DNA from: Gemmatimonadaceae bacterium
Lineage (GTDB): Bacteria > Gemmatimonadota > Gemmatimonadetes > Gemmatimonadales > Gemmatimonadaceae
Assembly: GCA_025356185.1 (NCBI GenBank)
Contig: JANXUN010000016.1
Coordinates: 1-14,466, forward strand
Length of the DNA stretch: 14,466 bases
Direction: 5' to 3'
A program made the position numbers and the translations under genes. The notes beneath the pieces were generated by a model. It was not told where the DNA came from. It ran no database searches and saw only the letters and a program-made list of their open reading frames with translations. Positions 7,957-14,466 of this stretch are shown here, piece after piece (the stretch's first letter is position 1; the number at the start of each line of letters is the position of its first letter).

Positions 7957-9255
7957 ATGACGCACACGCGATTGATCGGATTGGTCACCGCCCTCCTCGC
8001 CTCCGCTTCGCCCCTTGTCGCGCAGACGCTCACCCTCGACAACGTCACCATCGTCGACGTGACCAACGGGCGACTCCAAGACCACAAAACCATCACCGTC
8101 GAAGCGAACCGCATCACGCGCATCGACAACTCCACGGCAGCGTCAAAAGCGTCCGCGACGCTCGACGGCACTGGCATGTTCGTCATCCCCGGCCTTTGGG
8201 ACATGCACGTCCACGCCTACTTCACCAACGACAGCGCGCGGTTTCATAGCACCAGTGAGGTGATGTTCCCGCTGTTCATTGTCAACGGCATCACCGCGGT
8301 TCGCGACCTCGGCAGCAACCTCGACGCCACACTCAGCGCGCGCGACAGCATCTCAAAGCATCAACTCATTGGCCCACGCATGATGGTATCCGGTCCCATG
8401 CTGGACGGACCCACCACGCGCTATCAAGCGGCAATCAAAGTATCCACGCCCGACGAAGCGCGCGCCGCCGTGCGCATGTTGAAAGAACGCGGCGTGGACA
8501 TGATCAAAACGCAATCGCTCATTCCGCGCGATGCGTACTTCGCCATTGCCGACGAAGCGCAACGCATTGGGATTCCATTCGAAGGGCACGTCCCCAACGC
8601 GATCACTGCGCTCGAAGCCATGAACGCGCATCAGCGCAGCTTTGAACACTTGCTCGGCGTGCGCGACACTGCGGACGCGCTGCTCGCGGAACTCGCGCGC
8701 AACAAAGTGTGGCAGTGCCCCACGGTGATTAACAGCGTTGGCACGCCGACGGACGTGCTCACCGATCCGGGACTTCCGTTTTGGCTCAAATCGAATGTCG
8801 ATGGCTGGCGACGTCAGGCCGTCACGCAAGCGTCGGCAACTGATTCAGCTGCACACGCGGGAGTTGTCCGCGCTGATCGCCGACTCGCGCTCATCAAGCG
8901 CATGTACGATTTGAAAATTCCATTTCTGGCCGGCACCGATGCGCCCGCTGGATACGATCTCGTTCCTGGTGCAAGTCTCCATCGCGAGCTACAACTGTTT
9001 GTGCGCGCCGGACTGACGCCACTGCAATCATTGCAAACCGCGACGATCAATCCCGCGATGTTCTTTGGCAAGACGGCAGATTGGGGAACGATCGCTGTCG
9101 GCAAGACGGCCGATCTCGTGGTCCTCGCGCGTAACCCGCTTGCGGATATCAGCAACACGCGTGGCGTTGTCGCTGTAGTCGCCGATGGTCGGTACTACGC
9201 GCCGCGCGAGCTCGACCGCATGCGACTAAAAATCATGGAGCTCGCGGGTAAGTAG
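7957..9255 (+). CDS. Exported metal-dependent amidohydrolase
   Basis: A 432-residue enzyme with the amidohydrolase-superfamily (imidazolonepropionase-like) layout. The ATG at 7957 is chosen because it opens directly into a signal peptide (MTHTRLIGLVTALLASASPLVAQ). The longer frame from a GTG at 7870 adds 29 unremarkable residues that would bury the signal. After a small N-terminal beta segment (LDNVTIVDV) the barrel starts at GLWDMHVHAY with the HxH metal pair His84/His86. Lys184 in DMIKTQS is the likely carbamylated bridging lysine, His211 (EGHVPN) and His231 (FEHLLG) are further ligands, and Asp328 in AGTDAP is the catalytic Asp. The usual C-terminal return GTIAVGKTADLVVLARNPL follows. All expected residues are present, so a binuclear hydrolase cutting an amide, lactam or peptide-type bond is likely. 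Substrate is not predictable; secreted relatives include dipeptidases. It is divergent from the phosphoesterase gene, with 167 bp between them and no clear promoter seen. Confidence 0.92.
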   Translation: MTHTRLIGLVTALLASASPLVAQTLTLDNVTIVDVTNGRLQDHKTITVEANRITRIDNSTAASKASATLDGTGMFVIPGLWDMHVHAYFTNDSARFHSTSEVMFPLFIVNGITAVRDLGSNLDATLSARDSISKHQLIGPRMMVSGPMLDGPTTRYQAAIKVSTPDEARAAVRMLKERGVDMIKTQSLIPRDAYFAIADEAQRIGIPFEGHVPNAITALEAMNAHQRSFEHLLGVRDTADALLAELARNKVWQCPTVINSVGTPTDVLTDPGLPFWLKSNVDGWRRQAVTQASATDSAAHAGVVRADRRLALIKRMYDLKIPFLAGTDAPAGYDLVPGASLHRELQLFVRAGLTPLQSLQTATINPAMFFGKTADWGTIAVGKTADLVVLARNPLADISNTRGVVAVVADGRYYAPRELDRMRLKIMELAGK

Positions 9256-9284
9256 CCGGTGGAATTGCGTTGTACGCGAGTAGC

Positions 9285-9764
9285 CTATTCCTTCATTCCC
9301 TTCGGAACGAGGCAGATCGGACACGGTCCCATCTCTGGCGTGCGCCCAAGCGTCACGGTAATTGGACCGAGCGCCACCAACTTCTTGGCCACGGTATCAT
9401 TGACCGCGATGGCCATCGTGAGCGTGTTCCCTTGCACACGGCCGCTGAATTGCGCTGGTAGTGTTGGACCAATGAGTACCGGATAGGCGCGCAAGACAAA
9501 TGTGCCATCGAGAGTAAACCGTCCATCGGCATCGAGCACCACGTGCGCTGGCAGATCGCCAAACGTGCAGCCAACGTGGATGTGCGTGACGGAATCGGTG
9601 GCGATAACCCCGGCGTTGTCGCCGCCCCACGTGCCAAGCGCGAGTTGTCCGTTAAACGCTGGTGGGGTTGCGCTTGATGAACAGTTGGCGATGGCAACAA
9701 CGACGGCCGTCGTCAACAGAACGGTGCGAGTCAGTAACCTGATCCGAATGAGGTGGGTGAACAT
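9285..9764 (-). CDS. Small putative lipoprotein of the WGGD type with C-terminal CPIC motif
   Basis: A 159-residue protein. The ATG at 9764 is preferred over upstream starts at 9779 and 9854: a GGGAG lies 8 nt before it, and it leads straight into a signal segment (positive residues, then VLLTTAVVVAIANC). Cys28 is a possible lipid site, although Asn at -1 makes the lipobox (IANC) atypical. The mature part reads GTWGGDNAGV, then a segment with VGCTFGDLPAHVVLDADGRFTLDGTF, then FSGRVQGNTLTMAIAV. This resembles, from memory, a small beta-rich family common in Gemmatimonadota and Acidobacteriota, with motifs such as WGGDH, LDxxGRF and YSGRVxGxTMTL; no function is known to me. The C-terminus carries CPIC, so the mature protein has three cysteines besides Cys28. 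It is convergent with the amidohydrolase gene (29 bp gap) and divergent from the third propeller gene. Confidence 0.75.
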   Translation of the reverse strand: MFTHLIRIRLLTRTVLLTTAVVVAIANCSSSATPPAFNGQLALGTWGGDNAGVIATDSVTHIHVGCTFGDLPAHVVLDADGRFTLDGTFVLRAYPVLIGPTLPAQFSGRVQGNTLTMAIAVNDTVAKKLVALGPITVTLGRTPEMGPCPICLVPKGMKE

Positions 9765-9772
9765 GTTTGTCA

Positions 9773-9777
9773 CTCCC
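9773..9777 (-). promoter_or_regulatory. Shine-Dalgarno GGGAG deciding the start of the small lipoprotein
   Basis: On the minus strand GGGAG lies 8 nt upstream of the ATG at 9764. The alternative ATG at 9779 has no comparable site. This supports the shorter 159-residue product. Confidence 0.5.
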
Positions 9778-9906
9778 ATGACCCGACTGTAGTTTCGAGG
9801 AATGCGGCTCGTGTACGGATGCATTCGCCGATCGATACCATCGCTCGCCGCCACACTCTAAACAACGCGACTCATGCATCAAACATATGTCGGCGAGCGC
9901 AGCCTC

Positions 9907-12900
9907 ATGCGCATCTCCACGCTTATCGTGGCCGTCGCGTGCGTGACACACGTTCGCGCCGTCGCCGCGCAGCGCGTCGGCCCAGTCGATGCACGACTGA
10001 CTTCGGCCCTCATGTGGCGCAACCTCGGCCCGTTTCGCGCCGGTCGCGTCGGTGCGGTAGCGGGCGCGATCGGACAACCGGGCGTGTACTACGCGGGATA
10101 TCCTGGCGGCGGCCTGTGGAAGACGACAAACGCGGGCGTAACGTGGGTGCCCGTGTTCGATGCGATTCGCGAGGTGTCATCAGTCGGTGCGGTCGAGGTA
10201 GCGCCGTCCGATCCTAACATCGTCTACGTGGGCACCGGTGACATGATCACTGGCGGCACGCTCGACCAGGGGAACGGCGTTTATAAATCCACCGATGCGG
10301 GCGCCACATGGAAATCGATCGGTTTGCAGGGCACCCGTCACATTCAAACAATGCTCGTCGACCCGCGGTCACCCGACGTGGTGATGGTCGGCGCCGAGGG
10401 TGATCACGTAGCACTGAGTGATCAGCGCGGTGTTTTCCGCAGCACTGACGGGGGACGCACCTGGACCAAGACGCTCTACATTGACAATCAAATTGGCATC
10501 ATGAAGCTCGCGCGCGCCTACGACGTGCCCGACGTGATCTTCGCAACCTCGGGCCGACACTACGCGCCACCCAGCCAGGCGCCACGCGGCTATCGCACGT
10601 GGAGTCTGAGCGTCAGCGCGCGTGGTGACACCGGACGCACCGGAACTGCGCTGTACAAATCGACCGACAATGGCGTGACGTGGAAGGAGATGACGACGCT
10701 GCCCCGCATGGACGGTCGTACGTCGATCGCCGTCGCCATCGGCACCAACGCGCAGCGTGTGTTTGTTATCAACAACAGTGCGCTGTTCCGCAGTGACGAT
10801 GGTGGCACAACGTGGTCGCAGATGGCGGCAGACGACGATCGCATTCACAACGGCCAAGGCGGTTATAGTGCCGGCGTGTATGTCAACACGAAAAACCCAG
10901 ACATCGTCTATACGCTCAATACGTCAACGTACAAATCGATCGACGGTGGAAAAACGTTCACCGGAATGAAAGGCGCGCCCGGTGGCGACGATCCGCAACA
11001 GATGTGGCTCGATCCGCTCAACGCCGATCGCCTGTTCCTTGGTTACGATCAAGGCGCCACAATTTCTCTGGACGGGGGCGCAACGTGGAGCTCGTGGTAT
11101 AACCAGTCCACCGAGCAGCTCTATCACCTCTCCGCCGACAATTCGTTTCCGTCGTGGATTTACGCGACGCAACAAGATGCAGGCGCCATTCGCACACGCG
11201 TGCGTGGCAACTACGGCGCGATTACGATGTTCGACTGGAACTCGGTCAACGGATGGGAATGGGGGACGATTGTTCCCGATCCGCTCGACCCAAACACCGT
11301 GTTCGCAAGTGGAAGCGGCATCATTCGAATTTCGTATCCAAGCGAGCAATGGATCAACGTGAGTCCCACTATCGATCCCGCTGCGAAAGCGACGACAACA
11401 TCCTCGCAACCGCTGCTGTTTGCTCCCTGGAATCCGCATCAACTGCTCGCCGCATTCAATTACGTGGTGACAACGCTCGACGGTGGCGCGCATTGGAAGC
11501 GCATTAGTCCCGACCTCGGCGTCCCCCCGGGAATGGACTCAACTGCCGCGAGCAACACGCTCGGCGGTCGCGGCGCGATTGAATCAATGGGCGCCTCGCC
11601 AGTCGGCACCGGTACGGTTTGGGTCGGCACCAATAACGGACTGATTCATGTCACGCGCGACGGCGGCAAATCGTGGCGCGATGTGAGCATCAAGGAACTG
11701 CCCAATCCCCGTCGCGCAAATATCAGCGCAATCGATCCGTCACCGCGCGTTGCGGGCACCGCGTACGTCGCCGTCGAGTATCTGCGCAGCGGCGATCATA
11801 CGCCGTATCTCTATCGCACGCGTGATTTCGGAAACACGTGGACCAAGATTGTCGCCGGCCTTCCCACGAATGAGCCAAGCGGAAGTTTCATGCGCGTCGT
11901 GCGCGCGGACCCAAAGCAAGCAGGACTGCTGTTTGCCGGATCCGAAAGCGGCGTGTACGTGTCGTTCAACGATGGTGATGCATGGCAATCGTTGTCCAAC
12001 AACTTGCCCAACACACCGGTGCGCGACATGCTGATCAAAGGCAATGATCTGGTGATCGCGACGCATGGGCGCGGTGCGTGGATGCTGGATGACATCTCGA
12101 TGCTGCGGCAACTCGCGCCGGCGAATTCCGGCGAACCGCTACATTTGTTTGCATCCGGCACCGCCACACGCGTTCGGCGAAACGTGAACGCGGATACGCC
12201 CTTTCCACCAGAAATTCCGCACGCGCTCAATCCACTCGATGGCGTGATCATCGACTACTGGCTCGGCACCGCGTCGCCGGGAGCGATTACGCTCGACGTG
12301 CTCGATTCCAAAGGCGCTGTGGTGCGGCACTACGCGAGCGATGCCATCGCGCCAGTTCCTGAAGCGGCGAAACCGCCGCACCCAAACTTTTGGGTCGTCG
12401 TACCACAAGGACTGCCAACAAGCGTCGGAGCGCATCGCGTCAATTGGGATCTGCGTGCAGATGCACCACACGTGTTCACCCATTCCTTTGAGATTAACGC
12501 CAACCCTGCCCTGACACCCGCGTCGCCCGAAGGCGCATTGGTGCTGCCAGGTGTGTACACCATTCGGTTGACAGCGAACGGCAGGACGGTGTCGACGTCG
12601 GTGACCGTGCGCAACGATCCGCGAAGCACGGCGTCGCTCGCCGCGCTGTCATCGCAACACGCACTCACGTCGCGCATAAGCGCGGCAATTCACGCGTCAT
12701 GGAGCGACCACACGCAAGTCGAATCGATGCGCGCAACAGTTGCATCGCTTGCGAGCGCACAGCTGCCCAGCGACATGGCCGCGGCGATTGCAACGCTGCG
12801 TGCGGCGATCGACAGTGCGGTGGGCGGGACCGGCAGTCGGGGAGGTCGTGGCGGGCCGCCGGGCGCCGCCGTTCCGGCGCGCCCGACGTTTGGCGGAGTG

Positions 12901-13140
12901 AACGACGCCCTCGCTTCGCAACTCACTGCGCAAGACAACGGCGACTTCGCTCCCAACGCCGGCATGTACGCGGCCTTCTCGGCCACGTGCAAGCAACTCG
13001 TCATTGCGCATGACGCGTGGCAGCGTGTGCTGACGCACGACCTACCGGTGTTCAACGCAATACTTGTGAAAGCCGGGCGCGTTGCGATCGACACGCCAAA
13101 GATGACGGTCGTGCCCGCCTGCTCCGCGACGGGTGCCTAG
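9907..13140 (+). CDS. Exported sortilin/VPS10-type BNR beta-propeller protein, second subtype
   Basis: A 1077-residue protein. The ATG at 9907 is preferred to that at 9874 because it begins directly with the signal peptide MRISTLIVAVACVTHVRAVAAQ; neither start has a strong Shine-Dalgarno. Eleven Asp boxes are visible: KTTNAGVTW (about residue 72), KSTDAGATW, RSTDGGRTW, KSTDNGVTW, RSDDGGTTW, KSIDGGKTF, SLDGGATW, TLDGGAHW, VTRDGGKSW, RTRDFGNTW and SFNDGDAW. The opening LMWRNLGPFRAGRVGAV matches the LTWRNVGPFRGGRSVAAV opening of the gene at 2141, showing paralogy. In the middle it carries GGDDPQQMWLDP and GYDQGATISLDGGATWSSWYNQ, where the gene at 2141 has GDNHQLWINP. A FlgD-like Ig segment ends in VNWDLR (about 12438), then PGVYTIRL and RNDPR, then a helical tail broken by a Gly/Arg/Pro tract (about 12817-12870). 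Probable role: extracellular binding or processing of a macromolecule, exact function unknown. It is divergent from the small lipoprotein gene. Confidence 0.92.
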   Translation: MRISTLIVAVACVTHVRAVAAQRVGPVDARLTSALMWRNLGPFRAGRVGAVAGAIGQPGVYYAGYPGGGLWKTTNAGVTWVPVFDAIREVSSVGAVEVAPSDPNIVYVGTGDMITGGTLDQGNGVYKSTDAGATWKSIGLQGTRHIQTMLVDPRSPDVVMVGAEGDHVALSDQRGVFRSTDGGRTWTKTLYIDNQIGIMKLARAYDVPDVIFATSGRHYAPPSQAPRGYRTWSLSVSARGDTGRTGTALYKSTDNGVTWKEMTTLPRMDGRTSIAVAIGTNAQRVFVINNSALFRSDDGGTTWSQMAADDDRIHNGQGGYSAGVYVNTKNPDIVYTLNTSTYKSIDGGKTFTGMKGAPGGDDPQQMWLDPLNADRLFLGYDQGATISLDGGATWSSWYNQSTEQLYHLSADNSFPSWIYATQQDAGAIRTRVRGNYGAITMFDWNSVNGWEWGTIVPDPLDPNTVFASGSGIIRISYPSEQWINVSPTIDPAAKATTTSSQPLLFAPWNPHQLLAAFNYVVTTLDGGAHWKRISPDLGVPPGMDSTAASNTLGGRGAIESMGASPVGTGTVWVGTNNGLIHVTRDGGKSWRDVSIKELPNPRRANISAIDPSPRVAGTAYVAVEYLRSGDHTPYLYRTRDFGNTWTKIVAGLPTNEPSGSFMRVVRADPKQAGLLFAGSESGVYVSFNDGDAWQSLSNNLPNTPVRDMLIKGNDLVIATHGRGAWMLDDISMLRQLAPANSGEPLHLFASGTATRVRRNVNADTPFPPEIPHALNPLDGVIIDYWLGTASPGAITLDVLDSKGAVVRHYASDAIAPVPEAAKPPHPNFWVVVPQGLPTSVGAHRVNWDLRADAPHVFTHSFEINANPALTPASPEGALVLPGVYTIRLTANGRTVSTSVTVRNDPRSTASLAALSSQHALTSRISAAIHASWSDHTQVESMRATVASLASAQLPSDMAAAIATLRAAIDSAVGGTGSRGGRGGPPGAAVPARPTFGGVNDALASQLTAQDNGDFAPNAGMYAAFSATCKQLVIAHDAWQRVLTHDLPVFNAILVKAGRVAIDTPKMTVVPACSATGA

Positions 13141-13170
13141 TTGCATTCCAACCGGCTGTGCATCCCTCGA

Positions 13171-13203
13171 TTGACATGTCTCACCCTTACGAGCGATGGT
13201 ACT
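13171..13203 (+). promoter_or_regulatory. Possible sigma70-type promoter for the small membrane protein
   Basis: A perfect -35 hexamer TTGACA lies at 13171-13176, in the 118-bp gap after the third propeller gene. The -10 is weak: GATGGT (13195-13200) or GGTACT (13198-13203), each 3 of 6 matches. The -35 is the only strong part, so this is tentative. It would place the start of transcription about 50 nt before the ATG at 13259. Confidence 0.3.
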
Positions 13204-13248
13204 CACGCGTGCGCTCGTCTACTGTGCTTTTAGTCCCTTCACAACTTC

Positions 13249-13254
13249 GGAGAG
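13249..13254 (+). promoter_or_regulatory. Shine-Dalgarno GGAGAG deciding the start of the two-helix protein
   Basis: GGAG at 13249-13252 lies 6 nt before the ATG at 13259. It favours the 71-residue product over the longer frame that opens at 13196. Confidence 0.65.
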
Positions 13255-13258
13255 TACC

Positions 13259-13474
13259 ATGCGACCCATGCAAATTATCGGCATTGTCCTGATCGCTGTT
13301 GGCGGATTTTTGCTGATACAAGGCGGCACGTTCTCGACGCGTAAAGAAGTGCTCAAGGTCGGAGACCTGAAAGTCTCGGCGAACGAAGAGCACTCGGTAG
13401 CGCCGTGGATGGCTGGAGCCGCGATCGTCGCGGGAATCGCGTTGATCGCAACGGGCGCGAGCCGAAAGTCTTAG
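13259..13474 (+). CDS. Small two-helix membrane protein, unknown function
   Basis: A 71-residue protein with two predicted membrane segments: about residues 4-22 (IIGIVLIAVGGFLLIQ) and about 48-67 (WMAGAAIVAGIALIATGA). Between them is a short polar segment (TRKEVLKVGDLKVSANEEH). Similar short proteins with the pattern 'helix, K-V-x-D-L-x-V-x-A, helix' are common in bacteria and carry only hypothetical or DUF names; I cannot assign a family with certainty. The ATG at 13259 is selected by its Shine-Dalgarno. Its stop overlaps by 4 nt the stop of the convergent reductase gene, so no terminator separates the two. Confidence 0.75.
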   Translation: MRPMQIIGIVLIAVGGFLLIQGGTFSTRKEVLKVGDLKVSANEEHSVAPWMAGAAIVAGIALIATGASRKS

Positions 13475-14037
13475 CGTTTCAGGTCGTACCGCAGCTCAAC
13501 CATGCCGTTCTTGTACGCTGTGACCTCTGCCAGATGCAGCGGCACGTCTTTGCCGAGCGCGTTAAAAAAGGGCATTCCGTCACCGATCAAGATCGGCAAA
13601 ATCGAATAGCGCAGCTCGTCGGCAAGCCCCAACCGCAGACACTCGGCGCTGAGCACGCTGCCACCGGCAAACCAAATGTTGCGGTAGTTGGGTCGCAGTC
13701 GCTCGTTTACAAAATGCGCTAGGTCGCCCGCGTAGAACTCAATAGAATCGCGCGATCGCGGTAGGTGGCGCGTAGTCAGCACGAACGTTCGCGTTTCGCC
13801 GTACGCCCAGCCAAAACCCTGCTCTTCAAATCGCAGCGCAAGCTCATACGTGCGCGAACCCATCACATAGCAGTCGATGGACTGAAGAAACGTCGCGACG
13901 TATTCGGGGTCCATCGTCGCGCCGTCTTCGAATACATCCGACGTCCCCATCCAGTCGACGCGCCCGTCTTTGCGCGCGACAAAGCCGTCCAGGCTCGCCG
14001 CCATGTGAATCGTTACGCGCGAATCAGTGGGTGTCAT
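13471..14037 (-). CDS. Dihydrofolate reductase family protein (RibD C-terminal domain)
   Basis: A 188-residue cytoplasmic NADPH-type oxidoreductase of the RibD-C/DHFR-like family. Matching motifs are SLDGFVA (15-21), VMGSRTYE (58-65), FVLTTR (85-90), WFAGGSVLS (122-130) and LADELRYSILPILIGDG (138-154). GG in FAGGS and SRTYE correspond to the dinucleotide-binding parts of the fold. Length is typical for the stand-alone family. The ATG at 14037 is chosen because homology begins immediately after it; the frame extends to 14154, but those 39 residues show no family similarity. No good Shine-Dalgarno is visible before 14037. Such proteins are annotated as 'dihydrofolate reductase family protein'. 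They are unlikely to be true folate or riboflavin enzymes without the partner deaminase domain; the substrate is unknown. It is divergent from the patatin gene. Confidence 0.9.
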   Translation of the reverse strand: MTPTDSRVTIHMAASLDGFVARKDGRVDWMGTSDVFEDGATMDPEYVATFLQSIDCYVMGSRTYELALRFEEQGFGWAYGETRTFVLTTRHLPRSRDSIEFYAGDLAHFVNERLRPNYRNIWFAGGSVLSAECLRLGLADELRYSILPILIGDGMPFFNALGKDVPLHLAEVTAYKNGMVELRYDLKR

Positions 14038-14126
14038 CGTTTCGTTGAGAGGGGAAGTCCGACGAAAAGTGTGTCGCTGATAATTACTTGCGCCAGTGCT
14101 ACACCTCGGTATTGTCACGATGGTAA

Positions 14127-14154
14127 TTGACAGGGGACGATCGGCACGCATCAT
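14127..14154 (+). promoter_or_regulatory. Possible promoter of the patatin-like gene
   Basis: A perfect TTGACA lies at 14127-14132, followed after a 16-nt spacer by CATCAT (14149-14154), 4 of 6 matches to TATAAT. It lies in the 193-bp gap between the divergent reductase and patatin genes. It would give a leader of about 70 nt that contains the stem-loop at 14183-14204. Confidence 0.4.
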
Positions 14155-14180
14155 CTACACTGCTGATGCAATCGTTCTTC

Positions 14181-14204
14181 TTCGATCGATCTTTCGATCG
14201 ATCG
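14181..14204 (+). repeat. GATC-rich tandem and inverted repeat in the patatin leader
   Basis: Two 12-bp direct units, TTCGATCGATCT (14181-14192) and TTCGATCGATCG (14193-14204), differ only in the last base. The same bases also form a perfect inverted repeat: CGATCGATC (14183-14191), loop TTTC, GATCGATCG (14196-14204). It holds four GATC sites in 20 bp and ends 26 nt before the ATG at 14231. It could be an operator or an mRNA stem-loop. Confidence 0.8.
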
Positions 14205-14230
14205 TAACTATGACCTCGGTAGGGTAAGTG

Positions 14231-14466
14231 ATGCCTGCGACAACGACCACAGCTCCGCCAGCGGATAGCGTGCCCGTTGGCGCACATGGCGAGGCAGATT
14301 TTTGCAAACTGGTCCTTGCAGAGCTCGACCTTCCGTCCGACACGAGCATCTCGGGCACGCGCTGGATCAATCGACCGCCACGACACCTGTTTGGTATTGC
14401 GCTCTCCGGCGGCGGCATCCGTTCGGCGACGTTTAACCTCGGCCTCCTGCAGGGCTTGCACGAACT
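14231..14466 (+). CDS. Patatin-like phospholipase, 3'-truncated
   Basis: The first 78 codons of a gene that runs off the window. After about 50 polar residues without a signal peptide comes HLFGIALSGGGIRSATFNLGLLQGL (residues 52-76). This is the patatin oxyanion-hole block GGGxR (Gly60-Gly62, Arg64) followed by the usual helix. The nucleophilic GxSxG and the catalytic Asp would lie beyond the window. The block GGGIRSATF, with Ser where smaller patatins have Gly, is as I recall typical of large bacterial patatin-like proteins. Known for the family: lipid acyl hydrolysis by a Ser/Asp dyad. A GTG at 14228 immediately before the ATG is an alternative start; an AGGG at 14221-14224 could serve as a weak ribosome binding site. 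It is divergent from the reductase gene. Confidence 0.88.
   Translation, partial: MPATTTTAPPADSVPVGAHGEADFCKLVLAELDLPSDTSISGTRWINRPPRHLFGIALSGGGIRSATFNLGLLQGLHE

Noticed and set aside
10981..11060. Loss of the His motif in the third propeller protein, taken as inactivation
   Set aside because: From memory, a recognised subtype of these proteins carries GDDxQxxWINP and DQGA at this place, so it is probably a different subtype rather than a broken copy.
14038..14154. N-terminal extension of the reductase to 14154
   Set aside because: The 39 added residues have no family similarity, and the stretch overlaps the putative promoter zone of the divergent gene. The family fold starts right after the ATG at 14037.
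14155..14418. Minus-strand open frame across the start of the patatin gene
   Set aside because: The opposite strand encodes a clear patatin motif over the same bases, and the minus frame has no domain or ribosome binding site.
1..14466. tRNA, rRNA, CRISPR arrays, insertion sequences or integrase genes
   Set aside because: No cloverleaf-like sequence, regularly spaced repeat, transposase motif or terminal repeat was found by eye. The window is fully occupied by the genes listed.

Overview
This window looks like chromosomal DNA from a Gram-negative bacterium of moderately high GC, roughly 60% by eye. The best guess is Gemmatimonadota, with Acidobacteriota as the alternative. The guess rests on three signs: several long exported sortilin/BNR-type beta-propeller proteins side by side, a secreted amidohydrolase, and a small WGGD-type lipoprotein. 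No rRNA or other phylogenetic marker is present, so the phylum is an inference.

Layout. (1) 3-5290, plus strand: two sortilin-type (VPS10/BNR) propeller genes in tandem, 35 bp apart. The first lacks its 5' end because the window starts inside it. (2) 5306-7789, minus strand: a lipoprotein joining a YVTN/YncE-type propeller to an alkaline-phosphatase-fold phosphoesterase. It converges on the second propeller gene, with a GC-rich hairpin at the junction. (3) 7957-9255, plus: a secreted metal-dependent amidohydrolase, divergent from the phosphoesterase. (4) 9285-9764, minus: a small putative lipoprotein with a C-terminal CPIC motif. (5) 9907-13140, plus: a third sortilin-type propeller protein, from a different sequence subtype. 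(6) 13259-13474, plus: a 71-residue two-helix membrane protein, whose stop codon overlaps that of (7) 13471-14037, minus: a RibD-C/DHFR-like reductase. (8) From 14231, plus: the first 78 codons of a patatin-like phospholipase that runs off the window. Its leader holds a near-perfect GATC-rich stem-loop.

How it fits together. All five complete genes between 2141 and 13140 encode a recognisable signal peptide or lipobox. The truncated first gene belongs to the same exported family. The core of the window is therefore an envelope or secreted set: three large Asp-box propellers that probably bind or process an extracellular macromolecule, plus two hydrolases (phosphoesterase and amidohydrolase). 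Their substrates cannot be read from sequence. The reductase and the patatin gene look like separate units. No RNA genes, CRISPR arrays, transposases or integrases were seen. No gene-free stretch exceeds 300 bp; the longest, 14038-14230, holds a putative promoter and the stem-loop.
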